Assembly (NCBI GenBank): GCA_013215385.1
Contig: JABSOY010000005.1
Coordinates: forward strand, 186,001-250,000
Reading direction: 5' to 3'
DNA: 64,000 nt
From: Colwellia sp.
Lineage (GTDB): Bacteria; Pseudomonadota; Gammaproteobacteria; Enterobacterales; Alteromonadaceae
In this document: positions 16,525 to 26,735 of the stretch, in pieces
Numbering within the stretch: position 1 is the first letter of the stretch
Layout: each line of letters opens with the position of its first letter
The notes under the pieces: generated by a model
The model's database searches: none
What the model saw: only the letters and a program-made list of their open reading frames with translations
Told to the model about the DNA's origin: nothing
Position numbers and translations under genes: made by a program

Positions 16525-18420
16525 GTGAAAAAACCGTTGACAAAGTTGATGATATTAACCTGTTTTTTTATTATTTATGGTTTTTCATATTCAAGCTCCG
16601 CGAGTGAGCAATCATTAATTGAGCTTTCTAAAAATAAGCAATGGTTGAAATTATTACACTTCAAAACGATAAGCTCTTCGAAAAGTTACATTATCAGCCA
16701 AAATTTCTTTCTAAATACCGCCTTAGTTAATTCACCTCTAAACGAGTTAAAAGCTACTCTTACAGCGTTTTATCTACCTGTAAGTAATGATATGCCTAAT
16801 GATGAACATGCATTATGTCGATTTCCAGCTCGTCTTAGGCTAATACAGCAACAATTAAATTTGAGTACGTACGGTGAATTACCATATATTGAGTGTTCTC
16901 AATATATGGTATGGCGTCAGCAAATAAAAGATGACTCAATAAGTTTAGTTTTTGCTTCCGGATATATGACTAATCCCGCTTCGATGTATGGCCATTTATT
17001 ATTGAAGTTTAGTGACATTGATAATAATAAAAACAGTGAGCTGTTGGACAACAGCTTTAACTATGGTGCGATAGTACCTAACAAAGAAAATCCATTACTT
17101 TATGTCATACGAGGAGTTTTTGGGGGATATGACGCAAGTTATTCTGACCAGCAGTTTTTTAATCATAAGCATAATTATGGAGATATAGAGTTACGGGATA
17201 TGTGGGAATATAAGCTAGCATTAACATCCGAAGATATAGCTTTAATTATAGATCATTTATGGGAAATTCTACCTGCTAAGTTTGATTATTTTTTCATTGA
17301 TGAAAACTGCGCTTATCATTTTGCTAAGCTAATCGAACTGGTATTAGATGAACCTATTATTAGTAACGACAGTTTATGGGTACTACCTAACTCTGTTACT
17401 ACGGCGTTGACAGAAGCAACATATAAAAACAAAGCATTATTGGCCAAGGTCAATTTCATTCCCTCAAGAGAAACCGTTCTATTGAATTATTATGGGCAAC
17501 TTACTGTTGAACATCAACAAATAGTATCGTCGATAATAGTGCACGACTTCTCCTTTGAAATAGAAAAATATAAAGTCTTAAATGATGAGGATAAAAAATT
17601 AATTATTGAATCATTATTTCAATATGTGAATGTTGCTCAACAAAAAAGTAAGCAGTATGATGTATTGCAATCAGCCAAACGTAAACTTATTAGTGAACGG
17701 CTACAACTTCCAGTTGGCAGAGCTATCCTTTATAAAGAAAATAAAGAAAATAAAGTAAATACAGCACCTCATTCAGCAAGAAAACCATCAAAATTTTCAT
17801 TAGGAATGGCAGCGGTTAATGAAAAGAAATTATATAGTACTGCCGGATTTAGATTAACCTATTTTGATGATTTATCATCAAGTATGGGAAGGAGTGATTT
17901 TTCAAATTTAGAAATGGTTGATATCGAAATCATTATAGATAAAACTCAAGTTAAAATTTTAAAATTGGATCTTATCGATATTAGTTCTTTATATCTTCCT
18001 GCAATTCCTTGGACAAATAAGGTTGCTTCAGCTTGGTCTGTGAGGGCTGGTTACGAGCAACTGAGTAATGCTTGTATTGATTGCGGGGTATATTTTGCTG
18101 AAGGAAGTCTGGGGAAATCTATTCTCATAGGAAGTAACTCGCTTGGGTTCGCTGTCATTGGAGGTAAAGCTTTTTTTGGTGAAAAAAATGATGTTACCAT
18201 TCATGCTAAATTAGGCTTTTTAACATCGATAACTCAAAATTTAAAAGCGAAAATCGAATTGAAAAAATCGTCAAGTATTTCTCAGTATAATAGCTATACT
18301 AGCTCAGTAAAATTAGCAGTTAGTTATGAATTTTCTCAAGATTGGGATGTTCGGATTTTGTTAGAAAATAAAGAAGCTACATTCGCCACTTTAACATTAA
18401 ATTATTATTGGGGGTTTTAG
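16525..18420 (+). CDS. DUF4105 (Lnb-like N-terminal domain) envelope protein
   Basis: A 631-residue protein from a GTG start, with an N-terminal signal segment (LMILTCFFIIYGFSYSSSAS). The middle carries the DUF4105 core: YMTNPASMYGHLLLKF (candidate catalytic His), FNYGAIVPNKENPLLYVIRGVFGGY, and IDENCAYHFAKLIE (candidate catalytic Cys-His). This is the papain-like fold found in Lnb-type lipoprotein N-acyltransferases, but an enzyme role here is only inferred. The C-terminal 200 residues look like alternating beta strands ending in YYWGF, suggesting a beta-barrel-like or outer-membrane part. It lies 82 bp after the DUF3015 gene. Confidence 0.8.
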   Translation: MKKPLTKLMILTCFFIIYGFSYSSSASEQSLIELSKNKQWLKLLHFKTISSSKSYIISQNFFLNTALVNSPLNELKATLTAFYLPVSNDMPNDEHALCRFPARLRLIQQQLNLSTYGELPYIECSQYMVWRQQIKDDSISLVFASGYMTNPASMYGHLLLKFSDIDNNKNSELLDNSFNYGAIVPNKENPLLYVIRGVFGGYDASYSDQQFFNHKHNYGDIELRDMWEYKLALTSEDIALIIDHLWEILPAKFDYFFIDENCAYHFAKLIELVLDEPIISNDSLWVLPNSVTTALTEATYKNKALLAKVNFIPSRETVLLNYYGQLTVEHQQIVSSIIVHDFSFEIEKYKVLNDEDKKLIIESLFQYVNVAQQKSKQYDVLQSAKRKLISERLQLPVGRAILYKENKENKVNTAPHSARKPSKFSLGMAAVNEKKLYSTAGFRLTYFDDLSSSMGRSDFSNLEMVDIEIIIDKTQVKILKLDLIDISSLYLPAIPWTNKVASAWSVRAGYEQLSNACIDCGVYFAEGSLGKSILIGSNSLGFAVIGGKAFFGEKNDVTIHAKLGFLTSITQNLKAKIELKKSSSISQYNSYTSSVKLAVSYEFSQDWDVRILLENKEATFATLTLNYYWGF

Positions 18421-18524
18421 CAAAAACTAGTAGTAACAGTTTATTTGCACTAAAATTGTTTCAGGGTTGTAAAGCTAAGGTGTTCTGAGACGGTGTAAGT
18501 TAACATTTGCCAATAAAATTTTTA

Positions 18525-18959
18525 TTAAGCGTTTTTTTCATCATTAGGGAAATCTAGAATACTATCGGTGTTAAACCTTCGTTTACATTGAGCAGTTGAA
18601 TCCTTAAATATTACCCTTTTAAATGAGTTATCTAAAGAAAGCCATTTACTGATTAGCTCTGGTTTAGCCTGTGCTTCAATAAAAGCCTCTTCGAGTAATT
18701 TTTTTCTAACCTGAAAAATATCTTCATTAATCATAATATGCATATGTGCTACGGGCGGCGCTTTTCCAACATATAGGTTTTCACCACCTAGTACCTTTTG
18801 CATAAAATCAACTTGCTGGTTTTCAATAAGCTGCTGTGAAATGTGTTCAAAATACTGCTTAAGCCAAGGGTGTTTATAGACTTTGTCATAAAAAATTTTA
18901 TTAATCAAAATGAGACTACTCCTGCCGCCCATTTTTTCAAATGCTACTAACTTAGACAT
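18525..18959 (-). CDS. Truncated haemoglobin (group 1-like globin)
   Basis: A small globin of 144 residues. The start MSKLVAFEKMGGRSSLILINKIFYDKVYKHPWL fits helices A-B of the 2/2 globins, and AHMHIMINEDIFQVRKKLLEEAF holds the probable proximal histidine. Such proteins bind haem and oxygen, nitric oxide or related ligands. The ATG at 18959 is preferred because AGGGTGA lies just upstream; a GTG two codons earlier would overlap that ribosome site. It is convergent with the DUF4105 gene, 104 bp apart. Role in this organism unknown. Confidence 0.8.
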   Translation of the reverse strand: MSKLVAFEKMGGRSSLILINKIFYDKVYKHPWLKQYFEHISQQLIENQQVDFMQKVLGGENLYVGKAPPVAHMHIMINEDIFQVRKKLLEEAFIEAQAKPELISKWLSLDNSFKRVIFKDSTAQCKRRFNTDSILDFPNDEKNA

Positions 18960-19169
18960 GTTCACCCTAGATTACAATAATCGCCATTACTCGATAAATA
19001 GTAGTCTCTGTTCAACATTTTCGATATTTTTTTTGAAATTAATTCTGTATTTATCAATAATCATAACTAGTTACAATTAAGTCGTTAAAAACAACAAAAG
19101 CTGTTTGTATGTTATTTGTTAATGCGGATAAAATGGTGGTAATTATTATTATAAATTCAATGGACTTTT

Positions 19170-20291
19170 ATGCGCCTTAATACATCATCAACTTCACTAG
19201 TATTATCACTTTTTTTTGTTACTGCTTTAACCGCATGTAACGAAGAGAAGGTCGAAGATAAAGAGAAGAAAGTTTATAAAGTGCCTGTTGAAACAACACT
19301 CGTTGAAAAGAGAACTATCACTAATACCTATCGAACAACCGCAGTACTTGAAGCAAAGGCTGAAAGTAAAGTGACAAATAAAGTCACAGGAATGATAAAT
19401 AAAATATTAGTTGAAGAGGGCATGTCGGTTATTAAAGGGCAAGTCTTAGCTGAAATTGATGCTGAGAGTTACTTATTAGAGCTTGAACGTACCACTATAG
19501 ATCTCGATTCTGCCATTGCAGAATATAATCGTAGTAGACCCATTGATGGTAAACAACTTATCCCCGCTAAAGACTTAGAAAAGCTGGCTTTTTTAGTGAA
19601 ATCTCGAACCAATCAACAGAAAGTTGCTGCGATACAAGTACGAGACTCGAAAGTTAGAGCACCTATTGCTGGTGTTATCGCATTACGAATGGTGAAAGAA
19701 GGAAATATGACCGCCAGTGTGGGTAGCGAAATGTTTACCATAGTCGCTTTAAATACTCTGCAAGGCGTGGTTTATTTACCTGAAGCAGAAATGAATAATG
19801 TGCATGTCAACCAACAAGCGTATTTGAACTTTCCCGCTAACGCACAAGCGGTTCCTGCCAATGTTGATTTAATTTCCCCTATTATTGATACAGAATCAGG
19901 TACCTTTAAAGTAACCTTAAAAGTGAATAATGATGATCATATGCTGAAACCTGGCATGTTCGCTAAAGTTTCTCTTACGCTTGATGTTCATGAAAATGCG
20001 CAAATAGTGCCGCAAAAAGCATTGTTAGTTACCGATACTGAAACTAGCTTGTTTGTAGTTGCTGACCATAAAGCTAAAAAAATAACCGTACTTACCGGCT
20101 TCGAGCAAGACGGTTTTATTGAAATTTTAACACCATTAAATATGGCTGAACCGATTGTCATTGTTGGCCAACAAGGGCTGAAAGTTGATAGCGATGTGAA
20201 AATTTTAGGTGCAGAAATAGCTACTGATGAAAGTAAAAAAAGTATCAATAATACTGCACAAATAGCGAAAGAAACGGAAACAGTACTTTAG
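19170..20291 (+). CDS. RND efflux periplasmic adaptor (membrane fusion protein), lipoprotein
   Basis: The 373-residue protein has a signal ending in a lipobox (ALTAC near residue 23), so it is anchored to the inner membrane by lipid. It shows the adaptor order: beta-barrel strand, lipoyl half (SKVTNKVTGMINKILVEEGMSVIKGQVLAEID), a short alpha hairpin, second lipoyl half (SKVRAPIAGVIALRMVKEGNMTASVG), then barrel (DTESGTFKVTLKVNND) and membrane-proximal domains. The short hairpin is typical of adaptors for simple RND pumps. Two RND permease genes follow, 53 bp and then 1 bp apart. No outer-membrane channel gene is nearby. Substrate unknown. Confidence 0.9.
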   Translation: MRLNTSSTSLVLSLFFVTALTACNEEKVEDKEKKVYKVPVETTLVEKRTITNTYRTTAVLEAKAESKVTNKVTGMINKILVEEGMSVIKGQVLAEIDAESYLLELERTTIDLDSAIAEYNRSRPIDGKQLIPAKDLEKLAFLVKSRTNQQKVAAIQVRDSKVRAPIAGVIALRMVKEGNMTASVGSEMFTIVALNTLQGVVYLPEAEMNNVHVNQQAYLNFPANAQAVPANVDLISPIIDTESGTFKVTLKVNNDDHMLKPGMFAKVSLTLDVHENAQIVPQKALLVTDTETSLFVVADHKAKKITVLTGFEQDGFIEILTPLNMAEPIVIVGQQGLKVDSDVKILGAEIATDESKKSINNTAQIAKETETVL

Positions 20292-20344
20292 TAATTGTTA
20301 CTGATTTTTTGACTTTATCGTTATTTACCTGAAGGATTTTATTT

Positions 20345-23300
20345 ATGAGTATTGTTAGTACTGTGGTTAAACGCCCAGTAACGGTAGCGATGTTTACTCT
20401 CGCTGTGATGTTATTTGGTATGGTGGGTTTTTCCCGTTTGTCGGTCTCTTTATTGCCAGACCTTTCTTACCCAACGTTAACCGTGAGAACTGTGAACCCT
20501 GGCGCGGCACCCGCTGAAATCGAGCAGCTGATCAGTAAACCGATTGAAGAATCTGTTGGCGTTGTTAAAGGCATTCGCAAAGTACATTCTATTTCAAAAG
20601 CCGGACAGTCAGATGTAGTTATTGAATTTGAATGGGGCGTAGCAATGAATTTTGCCACGCAAAATGTTCGAGAAAAGCTCGACATTATTGCTTTACCCAA
20701 AGATGTTAATAAACCCATTATTTTGCGCTTTAATCCCGCGCTTGACCCTATCATCCGGCTAGGATTATCCACTGAAAATACTCACCCTCGTGCACTGAAA
20801 AAGATTCGTACCTTTGCTGAGCAAGAAATAAAACGACAGCTCGAAACCATTTCAGGTGTTGCTGCAGTACAGCTAGGCGGCGGTCTGCAACAAGAAATAC
20901 AAGTTGTATTCGATCAAGAAAAAGCCGCACGACGCGGAATTACCGCACAAAGTATTGTCTCGCGTATTCAAAGTGAAAATATTAATATGTCAGCTGGGCG
21001 TGTTTATGACGGCCAACAAGAATATTTAGTGCGGACCTTGAATCAATTTGTTTCGCTAAAACAACTCGGTAATATGATTGTTAAACAAACAGATGGGAAA
21101 ACAATTTACCTGAAAGATATTGCTAAAATTATTGATGGTGAAAAAGAACGTACCGATATTACTCGCATCAATAATAATGAAGCAATAGAGTTGGCTATTT
21201 ATAAAGAAGGTGACGCGAATACCGTTACGGTAGCAAAAGCGGTAAATGCAAAATTAGCCGAACTTGAAGAAACCTTGCCTGAACAACTTACTTTCACCGT
21301 GATTTACGATCAATCTGAATTTATCATCAATGCGGTTGATGAAGTAAAAAGCGCCGCCATTATTGGTGGTTTGCTGGCTATGCTGATTTTGTACTTATTC
21401 TTAGGTAATTTTTTCAATACCGTTATTATTTCCTTAGCCATTCCTATCTCTATTATTGCCACCTTTAATCTTATGTTTGCCAATAATATTAGTCTTAATA
21501 TTATGTCGTTAGGGGGCATTGCCTTAGCGGTAGGGTTATTGGTTGATAATGCTATTGTGGTGCTAGAAAATATTGCTCGTTATCGAGAAAAGGGGGCAAG
21601 CATAATTGATGCTGCCGTTCGGGGTACCGATGAAGTTTCGGGGGCGGTCATCGCATCGACCTTAACGACTTTAGCGGTATTTTTTCCGCTAGCTTTTGTC
21701 ACCGGTTTTGCCGGACAATTGTTTAGTGATCAAGCGATGACCGTTACCTTTGCTTTACTGGCCTCTTTAGTTGTCGCCTTAACTTTAATTCCAATGCTGG
21801 CGTCGCGTCAGTTTAGTAAAGATAAATTACCCACAAACGATGACAGTAGCGAAACAGAAAAACTAACCGTTAAAACGCCACTTACACGACGTAAAAAAAC
21901 CATTAAAGTCATACTTTATATATTGTCATTTCCATTTTTACTGATTTTCAATTATTTACCTTGGCTCCTCACAAGAATCTTTTTACTGATAACAAATTTA
22001 ATCACTAAACTTGCTAGTTTGATTTTTAAACCTGCGCATAAAGTCTTCAGTTTTTACTTTGAAAAAATAGCATCTGCCTATAGCCGTTTATTGCAATATG
22101 CGTTGAATAATCGTGCAATACTTGTCGGTTTAAGTTTAGCTTTTGCGGTTGGGGTGATGAGCCTATTACCTAAAATTGCGGTTGAGTTAGTGCCCGAAGT
22201 TGCTAAGTCAGAATTTACAATAGAGTTAACCTTGCCACAAGGAACCCCTATTTATGCCACAGATAAACGCCTACAAGAACTCGCAGACACTATTGCTAAT
22301 GATGACCGTGTCAAACACAGTTATTCATTAGCAGGAAGTGGTAGTTTGATGATGAGTTCAGCCAGTAAAGGCGGTGAAAACTGGGGGCAACTATTAGTGG
22401 CGGTCAACAACAGCAAGGATATAGAAGCGGTAAAGTCAGTAGTGCGCGCTAAAGTCGCCCAAATGGCCGACGTTAGCGCTGAAATAGCGCAAACAGAAAT
22501 GTTCACCACCGAAAAACCATTACAAATTATCTTATCTGGATACGATCTTGTTGCCCTGAAAAAGCATAGTGACCTACTGATGCAAAAACTGTCAATGGAC
22601 AAACAATTTATTGATTTAAATAATAGCTTGCGGGCGGGACAACCAGAATTAAAAATATCATTCGATAATGAACGCTTAGCTAGCTTAAATCTTAAAGCTT
22701 CAGATATTGCTGATCAACTGGTCACTAAGATTGCGGGCTCTGTGGCAAGTAAATATAATTTGCAAGACAGACAAGTTGATATATTAGTAAGAGCGGATGA
22801 AAATTCAAGAAACTCTGCACAAGCTATTCGCCAATTAACGATTAATTCTCAGCAGGCTAAGTCATTACCTTTATCGGCCGTTGCTGATATCACAGAAAGT
22901 ATTGGCCCGAATGAAATTAACCGAATTAATCAAAATAGAGTAGCGATTATTTCAGCATCTTTAGCTTATGGTGACTTAGCTGAAGCGGCTGAAAAAGCGG
23001 AAGAGTTGGTGAAATCACTTTATTTACCTCTTAATATCAAAGCTAGAGTTGCCGGTCAAAATGAAGAAATGGACAGTTCATTTTCTTCCTTAATGATGGC
23101 GTTAGCGTTAGCGGTCTTTTTGGTCTATCTAGTGATGGCTTCACAATTTGAGTCGTTGTTAAATCCGTTTATCATTTTATTTTCTATCCCGCTAGCCGTG
23201 TTAGGTTCGGTCTTAGGTTTGTATGTTACCGGCACAAATATTAGTGTCATTGTGCTCATTGGCGTGATCATGTTGACCGGTATCGTGGTTAATAATGCCA

Positions 23301-23644
23301 TAGTGCTCGTTGATAGAATTAATCAACTCCGTCATAAAGGTGTCGACAAAATGGCGGCTATTATGGAAGCAAGTCGTTCACGTTTCCGGCCTATTATCAT
23401 GACATCGTTAACGACCATTTTAGGATTAGCACCATTGGCATTTAGCAGCGGAGAAGGCTCAGAATTAAGAGCACCATTAGCGATTACCGTCATGAGTGGC
23501 TTGTTTGTCGCGACCATGCTAACGCTGTTACTAATTCCGGTACTTTATAGTTTATTTGATAGAAAAAAATATCTTGTCGAGAGTGAAAATATTGACAGTC
23601 TAATCACTGATAGTGACACTTTAGAAAAAATAGCAGAGGTATAA
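20345..23644 (+). CDS. RND efflux permease, first of a tandem pair
   Basis: Inner-membrane proton-driven pump of 1099 residues. It starts VKRPVTVAMFTLAVMLFGMVGF (TM1), has the large periplasmic porter loops, and TM4 carries GGIALAVGLLVDNAIVVLENI with a single Asp-Asn where multidrug AcrB has Asp-Asp. The second half repeats the layout (LSLAFAVGVMSLLPKIAVELVPEV; GVIMLTGIVVNNAIVLVDRI). It is about 70 residues longer than usual because of an insert near 500-580 between TM6 and TM7, with a basic stretch (TRRKKTIK) followed by strongly hydrophobic sequence. Transcribed with the upstream adaptor. Confidence 0.92.
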   Translation: MSIVSTVVKRPVTVAMFTLAVMLFGMVGFSRLSVSLLPDLSYPTLTVRTVNPGAAPAEIEQLISKPIEESVGVVKGIRKVHSISKAGQSDVVIEFEWGVAMNFATQNVREKLDIIALPKDVNKPIILRFNPALDPIIRLGLSTENTHPRALKKIRTFAEQEIKRQLETISGVAAVQLGGGLQQEIQVVFDQEKAARRGITAQSIVSRIQSENINMSAGRVYDGQQEYLVRTLNQFVSLKQLGNMIVKQTDGKTIYLKDIAKIIDGEKERTDITRINNNEAIELAIYKEGDANTVTVAKAVNAKLAELEETLPEQLTFTVIYDQSEFIINAVDEVKSAAIIGGLLAMLILYLFLGNFFNTVIISLAIPISIIATFNLMFANNISLNIMSLGGIALAVGLLVDNAIVVLENIARYREKGASIIDAAVRGTDEVSGAVIASTLTTLAVFFPLAFVTGFAGQLFSDQAMTVTFALLASLVVALTLIPMLASRQFSKDKLPTNDDSSETEKLTVKTPLTRRKKTIKVILYILSFPFLLIFNYLPWLLTRIFLLITNLITKLASLIFKPAHKVFSFYFEKIASAYSRLLQYALNNRAILVGLSLAFAVGVMSLLPKIAVELVPEVAKSEFTIELTLPQGTPIYATDKRLQELADTIANDDRVKHSYSLAGSGSLMMSSASKGGENWGQLLVAVNNSKDIEAVKSVVRAKVAQMADVSAEIAQTEMFTTEKPLQIILSGYDLVALKKHSDLLMQKLSMDKQFIDLNNSLRAGQPELKISFDNERLASLNLKASDIADQLVTKIAGSVASKYNLQDRQVDILVRADENSRNSAQAIRQLTINSQQAKSLPLSAVADITESIGPNEINRINQNRVAIISASLAYGDLAEAAEKAEELVKSLYLPLNIKARVAGQNEEMDSSFSSLMMALALAVFLVYLVMASQFESLLNPFIILFSIPLAVLGSVLGLYVTGTNISVIVLIGVIMLTGIVVNNAIVLVDRINQLRHKGVDKMAAIMEASRSRFRPIIMTSLTTILGLAPLAFSSGEGSELRAPLAITVMSGLFVATMLTLLLIPVLYSLFDRKKYLVESENIDSLITDSDTLEKIAEV

Positions 23645-23645
23645 A

Positions 23646-26600
23646 ATGACTGAACCTGTGGCTAAAGATAACAAGTTTAAGCAAAAATTTGCTGATTTAC
23701 CGATAACAGTATGGTTAACCGCGTTAGCGATAAAACGACCGGTTACGACGGCAATGTTTATGTTGTCACTTTTTGTGACGGGCCTCGTAGCGAGTAAGTT
23801 ATTGCCACAAGAAAGTTGGCCTTCGCTTAACGTACCAATTGCATTTATTAGTGTGCCATATAACGGTGCTACCCCTGAAGAAGTTGAACGTTTGATCACC
23901 AGGCCAATAGAAGAAGCTGTTTCGACCTTAGGTGGTATTACCGAAATGATTTCGACAAGTCGTGCTGACAGCGCTTCTATTCAAATTATGATGGATCTTG
24001 GTAGTGATCTCGACAGTAAAATTCTTGAAGTACGAGAAAAAGTCGACATGGTTCGACATCTATTGCCTGACGATGTAGAACGGGTCTTTGTTCAAAAGTT
24101 TTCTACTGATGATATACCTGTGATGAGCTTAGTATTGTCAGGTGATAAAAACCTTGCTCAAGCTTATGACTTTTTAGATAAAAAATTAAGAAATCCACTA
24201 AAGCGATTAAAAGGTATTGGTAACGTTGAAATGCGAGGTGTTATTCAGCCTCATATTGAAATCCATCTTGATAGCATTAAATTAGCGATGAACCGGGTCG
24301 ATCAAGCTGCGCTGTTGCAAGATTTACGAGCAAGTAATTTTTTAGTGAAATCTGGTTCGATACTTAATGGTGATCGTAAATATAGAGTCTCACCTGATGG
24401 TGAATACCATAGCTTAAACGACATTAGAGACTTTCAAGTGAAAGTCGGCGTAACATTAAAAGATGTTGCCACCATTGGCCTAGTTTCTCCGCCAAGAAAT
24501 AGTGAAATAAGAACAGATCGAAAAAAATCAGTTGGCTTAGAAATATTTAAAGAGTCTGACGCTAATGTTGTTGATGTTACTAACGATGTTGAAGAACTTA
24601 TTGAAATCCTTCGCCAAGACGATAGCTTCAAAGATATAACCATTGATATTAAAGATAACAGCGGCAAGGATATTCAAGAGTCCTTAGCTGATTTATTGAA
24701 AGCGGGTGCTTTAGGCATTGTCTTGTCTTTCATCGTGTTATTTATTTTTTTACGAAATACTCATATTACCTTTGTGGTTGTTGCTTCAGTACCTATTTCT
24801 CTGAGTTTTGCTTTAGCTGGCATGTACTTTATGGGTTACACCTTAAATATGTTATCTCTTGCTGGGCTTTTTATTGCCGTAGGATTATTGATCGATAATT
24901 CAGTGGTGATTTGTGAGAGTATTCTTCAACAAAAAGACAAATCGTTAAGCTCAATAGAAAAGATTCTTAAAGGGGTTGATAACGTTAGCATAGCAATTGT
25001 CAGCGGTACATTAACTACCACTATTGTTTTTATGCCCTTACTGATGGGTGAAAGAAACTTTATTACCATTTTAGTAGAGCAAATCGCGGTCGCAATTTGT
25101 TTACCGTTATTGGCGTCGTTAGTGATTGCTAAAACGGCGATACCCTTAATGTTGAGTCGAGTCGATAAAAATGCTTTATCTTCTGTCGTTACACAAGGCA
25201 AGCTCGACCAATGGTATCGCCCCCGGTTGAATCAAATTCTTACTCATCCTAAGACTACCGCTTTTGCCATTCTTTTACTGTGCATTAGTGGCGTATTTAC
25301 CAAGCAAATGGTCAGCGACAATGAAGAAGAAGGTAAAAGAGCAAAAGAAATTATTGTTGTTTACCATATTCAGGGCAAGCAAAAATTAGCTGATGTAAGT
25401 AAGTTAGTTGATGAGATGGAGCAATACTTATATGACAATAAAAAAGACTTTCAATTTAAACACGTTAATAGCCGAATATGGTCTGATTTTGCTATGTCAC
25501 GTATTAAGCTCAATGATGATTATTCAATGTCACTTCATGAACTTAAAGAAAAAATTAAAGTGGGGTTTCCAGAGTCTGCCATTTCTAAACCGTCATTTGA
25601 TTGGTCTGATTCAAAGCAAAAACTGATAAAAGTAACCCTGAATGGTCGTTCGACCAAACGCTTATTAGAGATGAGTGAAATGGTTATTAGCCAGCTGGAA
25701 AATGTGGAAGGCTTTGCTGAAGTTGGACTAGGTAACGATAGCAAAAATATGGAATTAATCTTACGCATTGACCGTGAAAAAGTATCGCGTTTAGGGCTTA
25801 ATACACAAGATGTCGCTAGCCGTATTTCTACAGCGTTACGTGGCACTAACTTACGTTCTTTTCGAGACGCAAAGTTAGGGGAAGTTAGTATTCGTTTGGT
25901 TTACCATGCGGAACAAGCCGTACCTCTTGATCGTATCAAGCAGCTACCTATTTATGAAAGTAATGGGCGCATTATTACTTTACAGCAATTAGTTGTCTTT
26001 GATACTCAGCCCGTTATGCATCAAATTACTCGAGTTCGACGCAAAACAACCTTAGCTATTTCAATTAATTTAGCTGATATAAACCGCGGGGAAGCAGCGA
26101 GAAAAGTAACGGAAGTTATGGACAATATTGCCTTTCCTTCAGGGTACGATTGGCATCTAGGACGTCAGTTCGCGCAGGACGAAGAAGCAGCTATGGATAT
26201 GGTGAAAAATATGCTGTTAGCGTTAGCACTTATATTTATTGTTATGGCGGCTTTATTTGAATCGCTACTAATGCCTATTGCAATTTTATCGTCTATTGGT
26301 TTAGCCTTTATTGGTGTTTACTGGACCTTTGCCATATTAGGGATCGGTTTAGGGGAGACAGGTATGATAGGTATGCTGATTCTAATGGGTATTGTGGTGA
26401 ACAATGGCATTGTTTTAATTGATCAAATTAATAAGCTGAAGGTTGATGCTGATAACTTAATAACCCCCATAGTTGAAGCCTGTGTGAGCCGTATTAGACC
26501 TATATTCATGACAGTAGCTACCACCATTATAGGTATGGTGCCATTAGCGTTTGCTTCAAGCGACAGTGAAGCTTATCCGATGGCAGTTGCTATTATTGGC

Positions 26601-26735
26601 GGGTTACTCTTTTCAACCTTTACCAGTTTGTTCCTAGTACCCTTTTGTTATTTGATGCTAGTGAAACTCGGAGAACGCTCCAGCCGACGTTTTTCACAAG
26701 CTAAAGCATTTGCTGATAAAAAAATGCCCATCTAG
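23646..26735 (+). CDS. RND efflux permease, second of a tandem pair
   Basis: A 1029-residue RND pump starting one base after the previous stop. The N-terminal TM1 region is LAIKRPVTTAMFMLSLFVTGLVAS. TM4 reads LAGLFIAVGLLIDNSVVICESI, again with one Asp followed by Asn in the proton relay. TM10-12 include IVMAALFESLLMPIAI and GMLILMGIVVNNGIVLIDQI. It lacks the insert seen in its partner. Two different permeases behind one adaptor recall MdtABC, where MdtB and MdtC form a mixed trimer. The same may hold here but is inferred. A hairpin follows 41 bp downstream. Confidence 0.92.
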   Translation: MTEPVAKDNKFKQKFADLPITVWLTALAIKRPVTTAMFMLSLFVTGLVASKLLPQESWPSLNVPIAFISVPYNGATPEEVERLITRPIEEAVSTLGGITEMISTSRADSASIQIMMDLGSDLDSKILEVREKVDMVRHLLPDDVERVFVQKFSTDDIPVMSLVLSGDKNLAQAYDFLDKKLRNPLKRLKGIGNVEMRGVIQPHIEIHLDSIKLAMNRVDQAALLQDLRASNFLVKSGSILNGDRKYRVSPDGEYHSLNDIRDFQVKVGVTLKDVATIGLVSPPRNSEIRTDRKKSVGLEIFKESDANVVDVTNDVEELIEILRQDDSFKDITIDIKDNSGKDIQESLADLLKAGALGIVLSFIVLFIFLRNTHITFVVVASVPISLSFALAGMYFMGYTLNMLSLAGLFIAVGLLIDNSVVICESILQQKDKSLSSIEKILKGVDNVSIAIVSGTLTTTIVFMPLLMGERNFITILVEQIAVAICLPLLASLVIAKTAIPLMLSRVDKNALSSVVTQGKLDQWYRPRLNQILTHPKTTAFAILLLCISGVFTKQMVSDNEEEGKRAKEIIVVYHIQGKQKLADVSKLVDEMEQYLYDNKKDFQFKHVNSRIWSDFAMSRIKLNDDYSMSLHELKEKIKVGFPESAISKPSFDWSDSKQKLIKVTLNGRSTKRLLEMSEMVISQLENVEGFAEVGLGNDSKNMELILRIDREKVSRLGLNTQDVASRISTALRGTNLRSFRDAKLGEVSIRLVYHAEQAVPLDRIKQLPIYESNGRIITLQQLVVFDTQPVMHQITRVRRKTTLAISINLADINRGEAARKVTEVMDNIAFPSGYDWHLGRQFAQDEEAAMDMVKNMLLALALIFIVMAALFESLLMPIAILSSIGLAFIGVYWTFAILGIGLGETGMIGMLILMGIVVNNGIVLIDQINKLKVDADNLITPIVEACVSRIRPIFMTVATTIIGMVPLAFASSDSEAYPMAVAIIGGLLFSTFTSLFLVPFCYLMLVKLGERSSRRFSQAKAFADKKMPI

